A stretch of DNA of 64,000 bases from Brooklawnia cerclae (GCF_011758645.1 NZ_JAAMOZ010000001.1:62001-126000); one strand, 5' to 3'; positions 33,091 through 43,526 are shown, numbered from the stretch's first letter. The notes: a model not told the origin generated them from the letters alone. Translations and numbers: made by a program.

Positions 33091-33957
33091 GTGAAGTCAG
33101 TCCGTAGCCGCACCCTCCGCGCCCGGTTTGTCGCCGGCTGGGCAGTCCTGCTGTGCGCAGCCCTGGTGGTGCCTGGTGCGGCCCGCGCACAGGCGGAAAC
33201 GAACGCCACCAACGACTCTGATATCAACGTCGTGGTGCCGGAGGCAACGCCGACCGCCACAACGCCGCCGCCGACCACGGCGCCACCGACTACAACGCCG
33301 CCTACTGCCGACGGGGACAACAACGGCGGCGGCAACAACGGAAATGGTGGCGGCGGTAGTGGCAACAACGGAAACGGCAACAACGCAGGCACCGGCGGTG
33401 GCGTCAGCGTCACGAGCACACCGTCGTCGTCCGCCAATACGACCAGTTGTGCGTCCACCGAGCCCTCGGTGCCGAGTTCCCCGGCCAAGGCCGGCAACGA
33501 AGCTAGCTTCGACAAGGACATCTACTACCAGGGAGACACCGTCAACGTGACGGCCAATCGGTTCACCGCCGGTGAGCAGGTGCAGTTGGTGGTGTTCTCA
33601 GACCCGACGCTGATCGGAACTTTCGCCGCGGACGAGACGGGCACCGTGCGCGCGACGTTCACGGTGTCCGACTCCATGACGACCGGAGCGCACACTCTGC
33701 AATTCACTGGTTGGTGCAAGACGGTGGCACTGGGCAGCGTGCTGATCGGCTCCACCGGGCAGGGGCAGGCGCACACCTGGCTGGCCTCTGTTCCTGTCGC
33801 GGTGTGGTGGATCCTCGGCGTGCTACTGGTGCTGGCGCTCGCCTACGGCGCGTGGCGCGTTTGGCGCGTCCTGTCCGAATCGGACTCCGACAGCGGTCGG
33901 CCGGCCGACGGACAGCAGATCAACGGGGCGACTACGAAACCGGGGGCGTCCGCGTGA
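33091..33957 (+). CDS. Membrane-anchored surface protein with Thr/Pro and Gly/Asn linkers
   Basis: 288 residues from GTG 33091. The signal peptide ends near ARA-QA (about 33). Then come NDSDINVVVPE, which echoes NDTNIKVNVPE of the WxL protein, a Thr/Pro stretch, a Gly/Asn stretch, and an Ig-like domain (about 125-215: DIYYQGDTVNVTANRFTAGEQVQLVVF). A membrane helix (WWILGVLLVLALAYGAW) and a polar cytoplasmic tail end it. There is no LPxTG signal. It overlaps the sortase-like gene by four bases, so the two products are probably made together. Confidence 0.72.
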   Translation: MKSVRSRTLRARFVAGWAVLLCAALVVPGAARAQAETNATNDSDINVVVPEATPTATTPPPTTAPPTTTPPTADGDNNGGGNNGNGGGGSGNNGNGNNAGTGGGVSVTSTPSSSANTTSCASTEPSVPSSPAKAGNEASFDKDIYYQGDTVNVTANRFTAGEQVQLVVFSDPTLIGTFAADETGTVRATFTVSDSMTTGAHTLQFTGWCKTVALGSVLIGSTGQGQAHTWLASVPVAVWWILGVLLVLALAYGAWRVWRVLSESDSDSGRPADGQQINGATTKPGASA

Positions 33958-35033
33958 GCAGTGGAACTGATCGTCCGACGCAAGGCCCTCAGCTGACGCC
34001 CGCTTCGTCGGGGAGCGGCACTCAGGTCACGTCCGCCGACGAAGGCTCGTCCCCTGGAGTGGGGAGCGCCCCCGGCGCGGGCACGACGCCGGCGACCGAG
34101 ACTCCCGCACGACCGATTCCAGCGAGGATTCAGCGGCGCGTCGAACGGCTGCGGGCGGCGTCGGCGAGGCCTCGTCAGCCTGTGGAGCGGAACGGGCGGT
34201 GGTGGTTCGGGGTCGTGGAACTGACGATCTCGCTGCTGTTGCTCGCCTTCGTGTTCCACGCCACGCTGTTCACCTCGTTTCAGTTCCGTGCCGCACAGAG
34301 CAACGCCTACGACCAACTGCGCACCGAACTGGCGAAGGCGGAGACGCCGACCGGCCCGCTGAACACCGATGAGAATTTGGTGGTGGCAGGTTCGCCGGTG
34401 GCTCTCCTGCAGGCGCCTTCGATCGGGCTGAGCGTGACCGTGCTCGAAGGGTCGTCCTCCGAGGTGCTGCGCAGCGGCGCGGGCCACCGACGCGACACGG
34501 TGATGCCGGGGCAACCCGGCACCACCGTGATACTGGGGCGCCAACTGACGTACGGCGGTCCGTTCGGCAGCCTGAAGGATCTGCAACCCGGTGACGAGAT
34601 CACCGTCACCACCGGGCAGGGGGTGAGCGTCTACCGGGTTTTCGGCCTGCGCCGCGCGGGCGATCCGCTCCCCGAAGCACTCCAATCCGGCCAGGGCCGG
34701 TTGGAACTCATGACCGCCGATGGGCTCGCACTGTTTCCCTCCGGTGTGCTGCACGTGGACGCCGAACTCATCACGAAGACCAACAAGGCGGCCGCTCAGG
34801 TGATCGCCTACTCAGCACTGCCGGCCGGCGAGAAAGCCATGGGGCAGGACCAGGGCGCCTGGTTCATCGCGTTCTTCTGGGGGGTCTTCTTCGTGCTCGC
34901 GGGCGTGACCGTGGCATGGCTGTGGAGGAATTGGGGCAAATGGCACGCATGGGTGGTCGGAATTCCTGTGTTGCTCGCCCTGGGCGTCACCACTGCGGAT
35001 GCCGTTATGAACGCATTGCCGAACCTTTTGTAA
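33954..35033 (+). CDS. Sortase-fold membrane protein lacking catalytic His and Cys (pseudosortase)
   Basis: 359 residues from GTG 33954 (GTGA overlap). A disordered 75-residue N-terminus is followed by a membrane helix ([18 protein letters not shown]) and an external sortase-like domain: [61 protein letters not shown]. At the catalytic His site (normally GH) it reads GR, and where TLxTC is expected it reads LELMTAD, with no Arg after it. So it keeps the fold but not the triad. Two C-terminal membrane helices follow. A binding or scaffold role is likely. Confidence 0.75.
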   Translation: MSSGTDRPTQGPQLTPASSGSGTQVTSADEGSSPGVGSAPGAGTTPATETPARPIPARIQRRVERLRAASARPRQPVERNGRWWFGVVELTISLLLLAFVFHATLFTSFQFRAAQSNAYDQLRTELAKAETPTGPLNTDENLVVAGSPVALLQAPSIGLSVTVLEGSSSEVLRSGAGHRRDTVMPGQPGTTVILGRQLTYGGPFGSLKDLQPGDEITVTTGQGVSVYRVFGLRRAGDPLPEALQSGQGRLELMTADGLALFPSGVLHVDAELITKTNKAAAQVIAYSALPAGEKAMGQDQGAWFIAFFWGVFFVLAGVTVAWLWRNWGKWHAWVVGIPVLLALGVTTADAVMNALPNLL

Positions 35034-35080
35034 CTCCAGACCTGTTGGATTTTCCGAATGTCGAAAAGGAACGTGAACAC

Positions 35081-36202
35081 ATGAGCTTTGAAAACGAAAC
35101 CCCGGGAGGGGTCGCCCACGACCAAGCTGGGCGCGGGCAGTTCGCTTCGGGGCAGGCAGTGATCGGCCCTGACGACAAGACGCAAGTGCTGCCACCCGTC
35201 GTCCCCGGGACGACTCCCGCGGCTCCAGCAGGCTACGAGGTCTCGACATCGAGCGAAGTCGGAGCCGACGTGGCCGGATCTGCTCACGCCGAAGCCGCTC
35301 ACGGCGAGCGCGGCTACACGGAGCCCGTCTACGTCGAAACCACCGATGGCGAGACCACCCACGTTGGGGCTGCGGTCAGGTCGGCCGAGGAGGAACCTGT
35401 GGCGCCGGTTTCGGTGTCGGGTGGTGGTTTGTCGTTGTTGGAGGCGCGGGGGGTGTCGGCGTGGTTTGGGTCGCATCGGGTGTTGGAGGGGGTGTCGTTG
35501 GTGATGGGGGCGGGTGAGGTGACGGCGTTGATTGGTCCGTCGGGGTGTGGGAAGTCGACGTTTTTGCGGGTGTTGAACAGGATGCATGAGTTGGTGCCGT
35601 CGGCGTCGTTGGCTGGTGAGGTGTTGTTGGATGGTGGGGATGTGTATGGGCGGGGGTGGCGGTTGCAGGATGTTCGTCGGGATATTGGGATGGTGTTTCA
35701 GAAGCCGAATCCGTTTCCTGCGATGTCTATTTACGACAATGTGGTGTCGGGGTTGAGGTTGACGGGTCGGCGGGTGTCGCGGGATGTGAGGGATGAGATT
35801 GTGGTGCGGTCGTTGGTGAGTGCGGGGTTGTGGGGGGAGGTGCGGGATCGTTTGCGGCAGCCGGGGGGTGGGTTGTCGGGTGGTCAGCAGCAGCGGTTGT
35901 GTATTGCTCGGGCGTTGGCGGTGCGGCCGCGGGTGTTGTTGATGGATGAGCCGTGTTCGGCGTTGGATCCGACGTCGACGCGGGTGATTGAGGAGACGAT
36001 GGGGCAGTTGCGTCGTGAGGTGACGATTGTGATTGTGACGCATAATATGCAGCAGGCTGCTCGGGTGTCGCAGCGGTGTGCGTTTTTTTTGGCGTCGCAG
36101 GGGATGCCGGGTCAGATCGTGGAGTATGGGGATACTGATGCGATGTTTTCTGAGCCGCAGGATGAGCGCACCTTCGACTACGTCAACGGCCGCTTCGGAT
36201 AA
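35081..36202 (+). CDS. pstB: Phosphate-type ABC transporter ATPase PstB with N-terminal extension
   Basis: 373 residues. A 110-residue acidic, disordered N-terminus ([15 protein letters not shown]...) precedes a standard PstB domain: Walker [19 protein letters not shown], signature LSGGQQQR, Walker [20 protein letters not shown] and [10 protein letters not shown]. Ordinary PstB is about 255 residues. Between about 35396 and 36163 the third codon positions are nearly all G or T, while both ends of the gene use C-rich codons like the neighbours. This points to a recombined or foreign core. It closes the cluster that begins with pstC and pstA 13 kb upstream. No phoU is present. Confidence 0.85.
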   Translation: MSFENETPGGVAHDQAGRGQFASGQAVIGPDDKTQVLPPVVPGTTPAAPAGYEVSTSSEVGADVAGSAHAEAAHGERGYTEPVYVETTDGETTHVGAAVRSAEEEPVAPVSVSGGGLSLLEARGVSAWFGSHRVLEGVSLVMGAGEVTALIGPSGCGKSTFLRVLNRMHELVPSASLAGEVLLDGGDVYGRGWRLQDVRRDIGMVFQKPNPFPAMSIYDNVVSGLRLTGRRVSRDVRDEIVVRSLVSAGLWGEVRDRLRQPGGGLSGGQQQRLCIARALAVRPRVLLMDEPCSALDPTSTRVIEETMGQLRREVTIVIVTHNMQQAARVSQRCAFFLASQGMPGQIVEYGDTDAMFSEPQDERTFDYVNGRFG

Positions 36203-36232
36203 ACCCGCACGATCCGCGCTGAATGACGTGTC

Positions 36233-36370
36233 GTGAGAGAGGGACTGGGCGCGGGGTGGCCGTTGCGCGTCGCCACCGGTGACGTCGACCCCTACCTGGA
36301 AGCGACGTTGTGGGTGCTCGATCATCTGGACGGTGTGGCGGTCGCCGGGCCGGTCCCGCGTCCGGACGAT
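36233..36370 (+). pseudogene. Possible coding fragment after pstB
   Basis: A frame from GTG 36233 reads GWPLRVATGDVDPYLEATLWVLDHLDGVAVAGPV with G/C-rich third positions, then runs into the antisense of the GntR gene. It looks like a piece of a real protein but no family is recognised. It is possibly the remnant of a truncated gene. Confidence 0.25.
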
Positions 36371-37053
36371 CAGCCCCAGCCCATGCGTCCGAAAGCGGCG
36401 AGCACCAGGCGTTCGCTGCGCACCAGGTAGGCCTCGAGCTCGGTCGCGGCTTCGGCCATCTTCCCTTGTTCCAGCAAGATCGTGAGGTCTTCGTTCTGAT
36501 CGACGAACGGGGCGTGGAGGTATTCGGGGGAACTCAGCGACACGAACGCGATCCGCAGTTCGGCCAGGACGTTCTGGAAGAAGGTGCTCAGCCTCGGGCT
36601 TTCGGCCAGGTCGACGATGGCGGAGTGAAACTCCATGTTGGCGGTGCCGACGACCGTCCACTCGGGGATGTCTCTTGCTCGCTTCGCACGTTCGACGGCC
36701 GCGCGTGCGTCCGCGATCGCCGGGTGCTTCGGCAGCGCCTCACGCACGGCCATCACCTCGATGGCCCGCCGCACACGGAAGACGTCCAGGACGCTGGAGA
36801 CCGATGGCACGCGGACGAACACGCCGCGATTGGGGATGCGTTCCAGCGAACCCTCGTGGATGAGAATCCGGAAAGCCTCGCGCAGCGTGTTCCGCGAGAC
36901 CTCCAGGTCGGTGGCGAGCGCCGCTTCGGAGAGCTGCTCGCCGGGCACCGCGGCACCGGTGATCAACCGTTCCCGCAGGATCTGCGCCGTCCGTTCGGCG
37001 AGGTCGAGGCCGTCGTCTTCCGTCACGGGATCAGCGTAGGGCGCAGGCCGCAC
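36370..37053 (-). CDS. GntR-family (FCD) regulator of the 5-oxoproline island
   Basis: 227 residues from GTG 37053. GTG 37026 is an alternative, and neither has a clear ribosome site. The winged HTH is SEAALATDLEVSRNTLREAFRILIHEGSLERIPNRGVFV (about 40-80). The FCD domain (about 90-215) has the ligand-site pattern FHSAIVDLAESPRL. It is divergent from the transporter-led 5-oxoproline operon across a 200-bp gap that contains a matching inverted repeat. The effector may be 5-oxoproline or a related compound, which is inferred from context. Confidence 0.83.
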   Translation of the reverse strand: MRPAPYADPVTEDDGLDLAERTAQILRERLITGAAVPGEQLSEAALATDLEVSRNTLREAFRILIHEGSLERIPNRGVFVRVPSVSSVLDVFRVRRAIEVMAVREALPKHPAIADARAAVERAKRARDIPEWTVVGTANMEFHSAIVDLAESPRLSTFFQNVLAELRIAFVSLSSPEYLHAPFVDQNEDLTILLEQGKMAEAATELEAYLVRSERLVLAAFGRMGWG

Positions 37054-37114
37054 GTGCGGCGATCGATTGGAGGGCGTTCACGGTATGAAATGTGAACGTA
37101 ACGGGATGGTTACA

Positions 37115-37139
37115 TGAACAATCTCCCAGAGATCGTTCA
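37115..37139. promoter_or_regulatory. Operator-like inverted repeat in the divergent gap
   Basis: TGAACAATCTC and GAGATCGTTCA are 11-bp arms with one mismatch around cca. TAGGGT at 37147-37152 is a possible -10 of the plus-strand operon, so a bound repressor would sit upstream of it. It is the likely site of the adjacent GntR regulator. Confidence 0.55.
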
Positions 37140-37252
37140 ACAGTCCTAGGGTGACGGCAGTTCCACCCGAAGGAGCGGACCACGCGGGCTGTGGTCGCCT
37201 TCGGTGCACCCGACAGACCCTCCCCGGCTCGACCGGCAAACCAGGAGTCACC

Positions 37253-38530
37253 ATGACCGCAGAGTCAACGACCCTTCCCGCATCGCCGTCCGGTTCTGAG
37301 GGCGGCGACCTGAAGAGCTTCGCCAAGAAGCGCCGCTCGTCCCTCATCGGGGCCATCTTCCTGATGGCCACCAGCGCCATCGGCCCCGGCTTCATCACCC
37401 AGACCGCCACCTTCACCTCGACGATGGGCGCCGCGTTCGCTTTCGGCATCCTCGCCTCGGTGCTGATCGACTTCGCGATCCAGACGAACGTCTGGCGGAT
37501 GATCACCCTCAGCGGCAAGCGGGCCAGCGACCTGGCCAACGCCGCCCTACCCGGCTCCGGCTACGTCCTCAGCGTGCTGATCGTCTTCGGCGGGCTGGTG
37601 TTCAACGTCGGCAACATCGCGGGTGCCGGGCTCGGCCTCAACGCCATGCTCGGTGTGGACGCCAAGATCGGTGGCCTGATCTCCGCCTTGCTCGCCATCG
37701 GCATCTTCCTCTACAAACGGGCCGGAATGGTCGTCGACCGCGTGGTCGTCGTCCTGGGCCTGGTCATGATCGGCCTCACGCTCTACGTCGCGATCGTCTC
37801 GGGGCCGCCGATCGGCACTGCGCTGCGTCAGACCGTCTGGCCCGACACGATCAACTTCGCCACCATCACGACGATCGTGGGCGGCTCGGTCGGCGGCTAC
37901 ATCACGTATTCCGGCGCCCACAAGCTGCTCGACAGCGGGAGCGCCGGCCCGGAGCACATCAAGCAGGTCACCCGCTCGGCCCTCACCGGCATCGCCGTCA
38001 CCGGTGTGATGCGCTACGTGCTGTTCCTCGCGATCCTCGGCGTCGTCTCGTCGGGCGTCGTCCTCGACACCTCCAGCAGCGCCGCCAACCCGGCCGCCCA
38101 GGCCTTCCAGAGCGCTGCCGGAGAGTTCGGCCTGCGTGCGTTCGGCCTGGTGTTCTGGGCGGCAGCCCTCACCAGTGTGATCGGCGCCGCGTTCACGTCC
38201 GTCTCCTTCATCACAGTCTTCGCCAAGGAGGGCATGACGGAGCGCACACGTAACTGGTGGACGGTCGGGTTCATCCTGGTCAGCCTGGTCGTCTATCTGG
38301 CGCTCGGTGCCGCGCCCGCCGCGCTGCTGGTCTTCGCGGGCGGCTTCAACGGGCTCGTGCTGCCGATCGGCCTGACCTTGTTCATGTACATCGGCTGGTT
38401 CCACGCCAAGAAGCTCCTGGGCGGCACCTATTCTCGCTTCCTGCTCGTGGTGGGCACCCTCGCCGCAGCACTGTCGTGGTACATGGCGATCGTCTCGATC
38501 GTCCCGGTGTTCCAGTTCCTCGGGAAGTGA
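37253..38530 (+). CDS. NRAMP-family (YcsG-like) transporter without the metal-binding signatures
   Basis: 425-residue polytopic protein with about eleven membrane segments. ATG 37253 has AGGAG five bases upstream. In helix 1 the usual DPGN of metal-transporting NRAMP proteins is replaced by [11 protein letters not shown], and the helix 6 MPH motif is replaced by [11 protein letters not shown]. YcsG-type members accompany pxpA genes and probably move something other than divalent metal, perhaps 5-oxoproline or a related organic acid (inference). It overlaps the next gene by four bases. Confidence 0.8.
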   Translation: MTAESTTLPASPSGSEGGDLKSFAKKRRSSLIGAIFLMATSAIGPGFITQTATFTSTMGAAFAFGILASVLIDFAIQTNVWRMITLSGKRASDLANAALPGSGYVLSVLIVFGGLVFNVGNIAGAGLGLNAMLGVDAKIGGLISALLAIGIFLYKRAGMVVDRVVVVLGLVMIGLTLYVAIVSGPPIGTALRQTVWPDTINFATITTIVGGSVGGYITYSGAHKLLDSGSAGPEHIKQVTRSALTGIAVTGVMRYVLFLAILGVVSSGVVLDTSSSAANPAAQAFQSAAGEFGLRAFGLVFWAAALTSVIGAAFTSVSFITVFAKEGMTERTRNWWTVGFILVSLVVYLALGAAPAALLVFAGGFNGLVLPIGLTLFMYIGWFHAKKLLGGTYSRFLLVVGTLAAALSWYMAIVSIVPVFQFLGK

Positions 38531-39336
38531 GCACGGTGGAGACAGCAGTGCCCGTACTCGGCGCGTCCTCGACCCCGGCCGAGGCGCGAGCCGCCTTCCG
38601 GTCAGGGGTGATCCGCCCGACCGCGGGGCTGTCGCAGGGCCACGCGCAGGCCAACCTCATCACGCTGCCGCGCACCGATGCCGCCGACTTCCGCGAGTTC
38701 GCCCGGCTGAACCCCAAGCCCTGCCCTCTGCTCGACGTGCTGGAGGGCACGGTCACCCCGGCGATCGCGTCCGGGGCCGATCTTCGGGTCGACCTGCCGC
38801 TCTACCGCGTCTGGCGGGACGGCGAACTCGTCGACGAGGTGAGCGACGCCACAAAGGCCTGGGGCGACCCTGGCGAGCTGGTGAGCTTCCTCATCGGATG
38901 CAGCTTCACCTTCGAATGGGCGCTGCTGGACGAGGGCATCCCCGTCCGCCACATCACGGCCGACCGCAACGTCCCCATGTACCGGACGAACGTGCCGTGC
39001 GCGTCGGCGGGGGCGTTCTCCAGCCCGCTCGTGGTGTCGATGCGCGGCATCCCGGCCGACCTGGTGGACGAGGCCGTCCGCGTGAGCGGGCGATACCCCC
39101 TCGTCCACGGGGCACCCGTGCACGTGGGCAGTCCCGAGGACCTCGGCATCGACGACCTGGATCGTCCCGACTACGGCGACGCGCCCATCCTCGAACCCGG
39201 CGACGTCCCCGTATTCTGGGCCTGCGGCGTGACCCCGCAGGCGGCCGTGGTCGCGTCCCGCCCCCGGTTCGCGATCACGCACGCTCCCGGGCACATGTTC
39301 ATCTCCGACGTCCCGAACGATCGGTACCTGGCCTGA
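38527..39336 (+). CDS. DUF1445 (YcsI-type) putative hydro-lyase
   Basis: 269 residues from GTG 38527 (GTGA overlap with the transporter stop). It matches the DUF1445/YcsI family: [44 protein letters not shown], and near the end [26 protein letters not shown]. The family is related to the D-glutamate cyclase domain, which interconverts D-glutamate and 5-oxoproline. That fits its place beside the 5-oxoprolinase genes. Its exact reaction here is inferred. Confidence 0.83.
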   Translation: MSTVETAVPVLGASSTPAEARAAFRSGVIRPTAGLSQGHAQANLITLPRTDAADFREFARLNPKPCPLLDVLEGTVTPAIASGADLRVDLPLYRVWRDGELVDEVSDATKAWGDPGELVSFLIGCSFTFEWALLDEGIPVRHITADRNVPMYRTNVPCASAGAFSSPLVVSMRGIPADLVDEAVRVSGRYPLVHGAPVHVGSPEDLGIDDLDRPDYGDAPILEPGDVPVFWACGVTPQAAVVASRPRFAITHAPGHMFISDVPNDRYLA

Positions 39337-39383
39337 CCGATCGTCCCCGGGACGCCACCGGGAGCAAGGAAGGAAGCACACGC

Positions 39384-40157
39384 ATGACCGAGCCAGTCGC
39401 ACGTGTCGATCTCAACAGCGACGTGGGCGAGAGCTTCGGGCGCTGGACGCTCGACGACGCCGCCATGCTCACGACGGTCTCCAGCGCGAACATCGCCTGC
39501 GGTTTTCATGCCGGCGACCCGTCGAGCATCCGCAGGTCGCTGACGGTGGCCGCGGCCAACGGGGTCACCGTGGGAGCCCACGTCGGGTATCGCGACCTCG
39601 TCGGCTTCGGCCGCCGCGACCTGGACGTCGACACGCCCGATCTGATCGCCGACGTCATCTACCAGATCGGGGCGCTGCAGGCGCTGGCCGTCGGAGCGGG
39701 CACCCGCGTGAGCTACGTCAAGCCGCACGGGGCGCTGTACAACCGGATCGTGCACGACGAGCGGCAGGCCGAGGCAGTGGTCACCGCGATCACCGAGCTG
39801 GACCCGTCCCTGGTGCTCCTCGGCCTGCCGGGGTCGGTCGTCCTCCACCTCGCCGAACGAGCCGGGGTGCCGACCGCGACCGAGGCCTTCGCCGACCGGG
39901 CCTACACCCCCGAGGGGAAGCTGGTCTCACGTCGTGTGGAGGGCTCCGTTTTGCACGACCCGGAACTGATCGCCGGCAGGATCCTGCGGTTGGTCGAGAC
40001 CGGGACGATCACAGCCATCGACGGCACCGAGGTGCGGTTGCACGCGGACTCGATCTGCGTCCACGGCGACACGGACGGTGCGGTGGAGGCCGCGCGTGCG
40101 CTTCGGGCCCGTCTGACCGGGGCCGGCGTCCGGATCACCGCCTTCGCGGGCGCCTGA
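39384..40157 (+). CDS. pxpA: 5-oxoprolinase subunit A (LamB/YcsF family)
   Basis: 257 residues. Family motifs are [12 protein letters not shown] at the N-terminus, [29 protein letters not shown] and [12 protein letters not shown] 39384 has GGAAGG upstream. PxpA works with PxpB and PxpC to cleave 5-oxoproline to glutamate with ATP. The fused PxpB-C gene starts one base after its stop, so the enzyme is made as a unit. Confidence 0.9.
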   Translation: MTEPVARVDLNSDVGESFGRWTLDDAAMLTTVSSANIACGFHAGDPSSIRRSLTVAAANGVTVGAHVGYRDLVGFGRRDLDVDTPDLIADVIYQIGALQALAVGAGTRVSYVKPHGALYNRIVHDERQAEAVVTAITELDPSLVLLGLPGSVVLHLAERAGVPTATEAFADRAYTPEGKLVSRRVEGSVLHDPELIAGRILRLVETGTITAIDGTEVRLHADSICVHGDTDGAVEAARALRARLTGAGVRITAFAGA

Positions 40158-40158
40158 C

Positions 40159-41799
40159 ATGGGCGATCGGCGTTCCACGCCCCGAATCCTGCCCGTGGGC
40201 GAGCACGCGCTGCTTGTGGAGTTGCCCGACCTGGCAGCGACGCTCGGCTTCTTCGACGAGGTCCGCGCCGCAGCGCTGGACGGCGTGATCGAGGCGGTTC
40301 CGGCAGCCCGCACCGTGCTGGTGAAGTACGCTCCGCATGCTGTCTCGTACGCCGACCTGGCCGCCCGGCTGGCCCGGTTGGACGCGGCCGACGGTGCCTC
40401 GTCCGGCGGGCGGCTGGTGGAGATACCCGTCCACTACGACGGTGCCGATCTCGCCGATCTCGCCGGGCTCCTCGGGGTCAGCGCGGACGAGCTGGTCCGG
40501 CGCCACCGCGGCTCGGAGTACCGGGTGGCCTTCGGTGGGTTCGCCCCCGGATTCGCCTACCTGTCGGGTGGTGATCCGCTGCTGGATGTCCCGCGCCGTG
40601 CGACGCCGCGCACCCGGATCCCGGCCGGCGCCGTCGGCCTGGCCGGCACGTTCTCCGGGGTCTATCCGCGCGAGAGCCCGGGCGGCTGGCAGCTCATCGG
40701 CCACACGGACATGGTGATGTGGGACCTCGACCGCACACCACCTGCGACCCTGCAACCCGGCGATCGGGTGAGGTTCCTCGACGCGGGACCCGCGAGAGCC
40801 GCCGTCGTGCGGGCAGCCGCCCCATCGGACACCGTGACCCCCCGGCGCGTCGTCGATCATTCCGGACCCGCTCTCGAGGTGCTGCGTCCCGGGGCACAAG
40901 CCGTGCTGCAGGACGAGGGCCGGGTCGGCGTCGCGGGCCTCGGCGTCACCGGGTCGGGGGCGCTGGACCGTCCGGCGCTCCACGCGGCGAACAGACTCGT
41001 CGGGAACGGCCCTGGCGAGGCAGTCATCGAATTCGCCCAGGGAGGCGAGGTCGGGGCGCACGGCGAAGTCGTCGTCGCGGTCACGGGTGCACGGGCCGAA
41101 CTGCGCCTCACCCGGCGCAGCGGGCGCGTCGACATGATCGCGGGCCCCTCGCCGATCGCGCTCGGGAACGGGGAGCGCCTGGCCATCGTCCCTGATCAGG
41201 GGCTCCGCAACTACATGGCGGTCCGTGGCGGCTTCGACGTGCCCGCCGTGCTGGGCAGCCGGGCGAGCGACACGATGTCAGGCATCGGACCGGCCCCCCT
41301 GACCATGGGATCGGTGCTCGGCGTCCGGACGACGAACTCCGTCCCTCTTCCGCCGGTGGGGGATCCCGAACCCTGGCCCGCCGACCGCCTTCCCGCCGAC
41401 GTGGTCGAGCTTCCGGTCGTACTGGGCCCCCGGGACGACTGGTTCACCCCGCACGCCCTGGACGTCTTGTTCACCCAGCCGTGGCAGGTGACCCGGCACT
41501 CGAACCGCGTCGGGCTCAGGCTGGCGGGCGACGTCCCGCTGGAACGCGCCATCACCGCGGAACTACCCAGTGAAGGGGTCGTCCCCGGGGCTGTGCAGGT
41601 GCCGGCCAGCGGGCAACCCGTGCTCTTCCTCGCCGACCATCCGGTCACCGGCGGCTACCCGGTGATCGCGGTGCTGACGACGCGGGCGCTCGCGGTCGCC
41701 GGCCAGCTGGCGCCCGGGGCCGTGATCCGTTTCGCGCCGGCCGGTGACTCGCTCACCCCGCGCCTCGTCCGTACCCCGACCCCCCTGGAGCTGTCATGA
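40159..41799 (+). CDS. Fused 5-oxoprolinase subunits B and C
   Basis: 546 residues joining two proteins that are usually separate. Residues 1-215 are PxpB/KipI-like ([57 protein letters not shown]). Residues 230-546 are PxpC/KipA-like ([67 protein letters not shown]). The product should form the catalytic heteromer with PxpA in the cytoplasm. It overlaps the biotin carboxylase gene by four bases. Confidence 0.9.
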   Translation: MGDRRSTPRILPVGEHALLVELPDLAATLGFFDEVRAAALDGVIEAVPAARTVLVKYAPHAVSYADLAARLARLDAADGASSGGRLVEIPVHYDGADLADLAGLLGVSADELVRRHRGSEYRVAFGGFAPGFAYLSGGDPLLDVPRRATPRTRIPAGAVGLAGTFSGVYPRESPGGWQLIGHTDMVMWDLDRTPPATLQPGDRVRFLDAGPARAAVVRAAAPSDTVTPRRVVDHSGPALEVLRPGAQAVLQDEGRVGVAGLGVTGSGALDRPALHAANRLVGNGPGEAVIEFAQGGEVGAHGEVVVAVTGARAELRLTRRSGRVDMIAGPSPIALGNGERLAIVPDQGLRNYMAVRGGFDVPAVLGSRASDTMSGIGPAPLTMGSVLGVRTTNSVPLPPVGDPEPWPADRLPADVVELPVVLGPRDDWFTPHALDVLFTQPWQVTRHSNRVGLRLAGDVPLERAITAELPSEGVVPGAVQVPASGQPVLFLADHPVTGGYPVIAVLTTRALAVAGQLAPGAVIRFAPAGDSLTPRLVRTPTPLELS

Positions 41800-43526
41800 A
41801 CCGGATACTGATCGCCAACCGCGGAGAGATCGCCGTCCGCATCGTGCGTGCCTGCCACGACTCCGGACGCGTCGCGATCGCGGCCTACGCCGATGCCGAC
41901 GCCGATGCCGAGTTCGTGCGGCTGGCCGACGAGGCCTGGGCGCTGGAGGGCTCAACCCCGGCCGAGACCTACCTCGACGTGGCCAAGTTGATCGGGATCG
42001 CGCGACGGGCCGGCGCCGACGCAGTGCATCCTGGCTACGGTTTTCTCGCCGAGAACGCAGACTTCGCCCGCGCTGTGCTCGCGGCGGGCCTGGTGTGGAT
42101 CGGGCCCCCGCCCGAGGTCATCGACCTGCTGGGCGACAAGGTCGCGGCACGGCGCCTGGCCCAGCGGGTGGGGGCGCCGCTCGTGCCCGGCACCCCGGGG
42201 CCGATCGGCGGTGCGGACGAGGCCGTCGCCTTCGCGGCGGAACACGGCCTGCCGATCGCGATCAAGGCAGCGCACGGAGGCGGCGGCCGAGGTCTGCGGG
42301 TCGTGTGGCGTGCCGAGGACGTCGCCGAGCAGTACGACGCCGCGGTTCGCGAGGCCACGCAGGCGTTCGGACGTGGCGAGTGCTTCGTCGAGCGCTACCT
42401 CGACCGCCCCCGCCATGTGGAGGTCCAGATCCTTGCCGATTCCCACGGCACGGTCGTCCCCGTCGGGACGCGCGACTGCAGCCTCCAGCGCCGTAATCAG
42501 AAGCTCGTCGAGGAGGCTCCGGCTCCGTTCCTCACCGCCGCCCAGCATGCGCTGATCACCGGGGCCGCGCGCGACATCTGCGCAGCCGCAGGCTATATCG
42601 GGGCAGGGACGGTCGAGTTCCTGCTGGCGGCGGACGGAACCGTCTCGTTCCTCGAGGTCAACACCCGGCTCCAGGTCGAGCACCCGGTCACCGAGGAGAC
42701 CAGCAGGGTCGACCTGGTGTTGGAGCAGTTCCGGCTGGCCGAGGGCGGCAGGCTCGACCCGACGCCGCCGCCCGTGCACGGGCATGCGATCGAGTTCCGT
42801 ATCAACGCGGAGGACCCGTCGCGGGGATTCCTGCCCGTCGCCGGCACGGTGACGGGGTTTCGTCCCCCGTCGGGGCCGGGCGTGCGACTGGACTCGGGGG
42901 TGAGGCGCGGCTCCGTGGTGCCCGGGACGTTCGACTCGTTGCTGGCCAAACTCGTGGTGTGGGGGCCGACGCGGGACGCGGCACTTGCCCGCGCGCGCCG
43001 TGCGCTGGACGAGTTCGAGGTCGACGGGTTGCCGACCGTCCTGCCCTTCGACCGGGACGTGGCGGCCGACCCGGCTTTCACCGGGGAACCGTTCGGTGCC
43101 CACACTCGCTGGATCGAGACCGACTACGTGACTCGGACTGAGCCGGAGCCACTGCCGGAGCCCCCCACCGGTGCCGATGTGGTGCGTACGTGGGTGGAAC
43201 TCGACGGCCGGCGGGTGCGGCTCGGGATACCCGCCACGATTCTGGCGGCGGGCTCGTTGGCAGCCCCCGCCCTTCCGGGTGGGGGCAGTGCCGTGGCGGC
43301 GGCACCCGCGCTCCCCGAGGGGGCGGTCGTGTCGCCGATTACTGGCAGCCTGGTGCGCTGGCTGGCGTCCGACGGAGCGGTGGTCGCCGAGGGTGAGGCT
43401 GTCGCGGTGCTCGAGGCGATGAAGATGGAGACCTCGGTCCTCGCCCCTCGGGCGGGGACGCTGGCCGTATCGGCCGCCGAGGGGGACGCCGTCGAGGCGG
43501 GAGGCGTCCTCGGGATCGTGGAGTGA
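41796..43526 (+). CDS. Fused biotin carboxylase and biotin carboxyl carrier protein
   Basis: 576 residues. The biotin carboxylase N-domain starts [17 protein letters not shown]. The ATP-grasp domain has [14 protein letters not shown] and [17 protein letters not shown]. The C-terminal biotinyl domain carries EAMKME, with the biotin Lys near 543. No carboxyltransferase gene is in the island. Biotin carboxylase and carrier genes accompany pxpABC in many bacteria, and the acceptor may be 5-oxoproline-related or the KipI/KipA-type subunits. That link is inference. Confidence 0.88.
   Translation: MNRILIANRGEIAVRIVRACHDSGRVAIAAYADADADAEFVRLADEAWALEGSTPAETYLDVAKLIGIARRAGADAVHPGYGFLAENADFARAVLAAGLVWIGPPPEVIDLLGDKVAARRLAQRVGAPLVPGTPGPIGGADEAVAFAAEHGLPIAIKAAHGGGGRGLRVVWRAEDVAEQYDAAVREATQAFGRGECFVERYLDRPRHVEVQILADSHGTVVPVGTRDCSLQRRNQKLVEEAPAPFLTAAQHALITGAARDICAAAGYIGAGTVEFLLAADGTVSFLEVNTRLQVEHPVTEETSRVDLVLEQFRLAEGGRLDPTPPPVHGHAIEFRINAEDPSRGFLPVAGTVTGFRPPSGPGVRLDSGVRRGSVVPGTFDSLLAKLVVWGPTRDAALARARRALDEFEVDGLPTVLPFDRDVAADPAFTGEPFGAHTRWIETDYVTRTEPEPLPEPPTGADVVRTWVELDGRRVRLGIPATILAAGSLAAPALPGGGSAVAAAPALPEGAVVSPITGSLVRWLASDGAVVAEGEAVAVLEAMKMETSVLAPRAGTLAVSAAEGDAVEAGGVLGIVE

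Noticed and set aside
33954-35033. Active sortase anchoring the cluster's surface proteins
   Set aside because: The catalytic His and Cys positions are Arg and Ala-Asp, and no LPxTG-like sorting signal is found in the neighbours.
37253-38530. Second manganese transporter (MntH) in the 5-oxoproline island
   Set aside because: The DPGN and MPH metal-site motifs are absent, unlike the true MntH at 44936.
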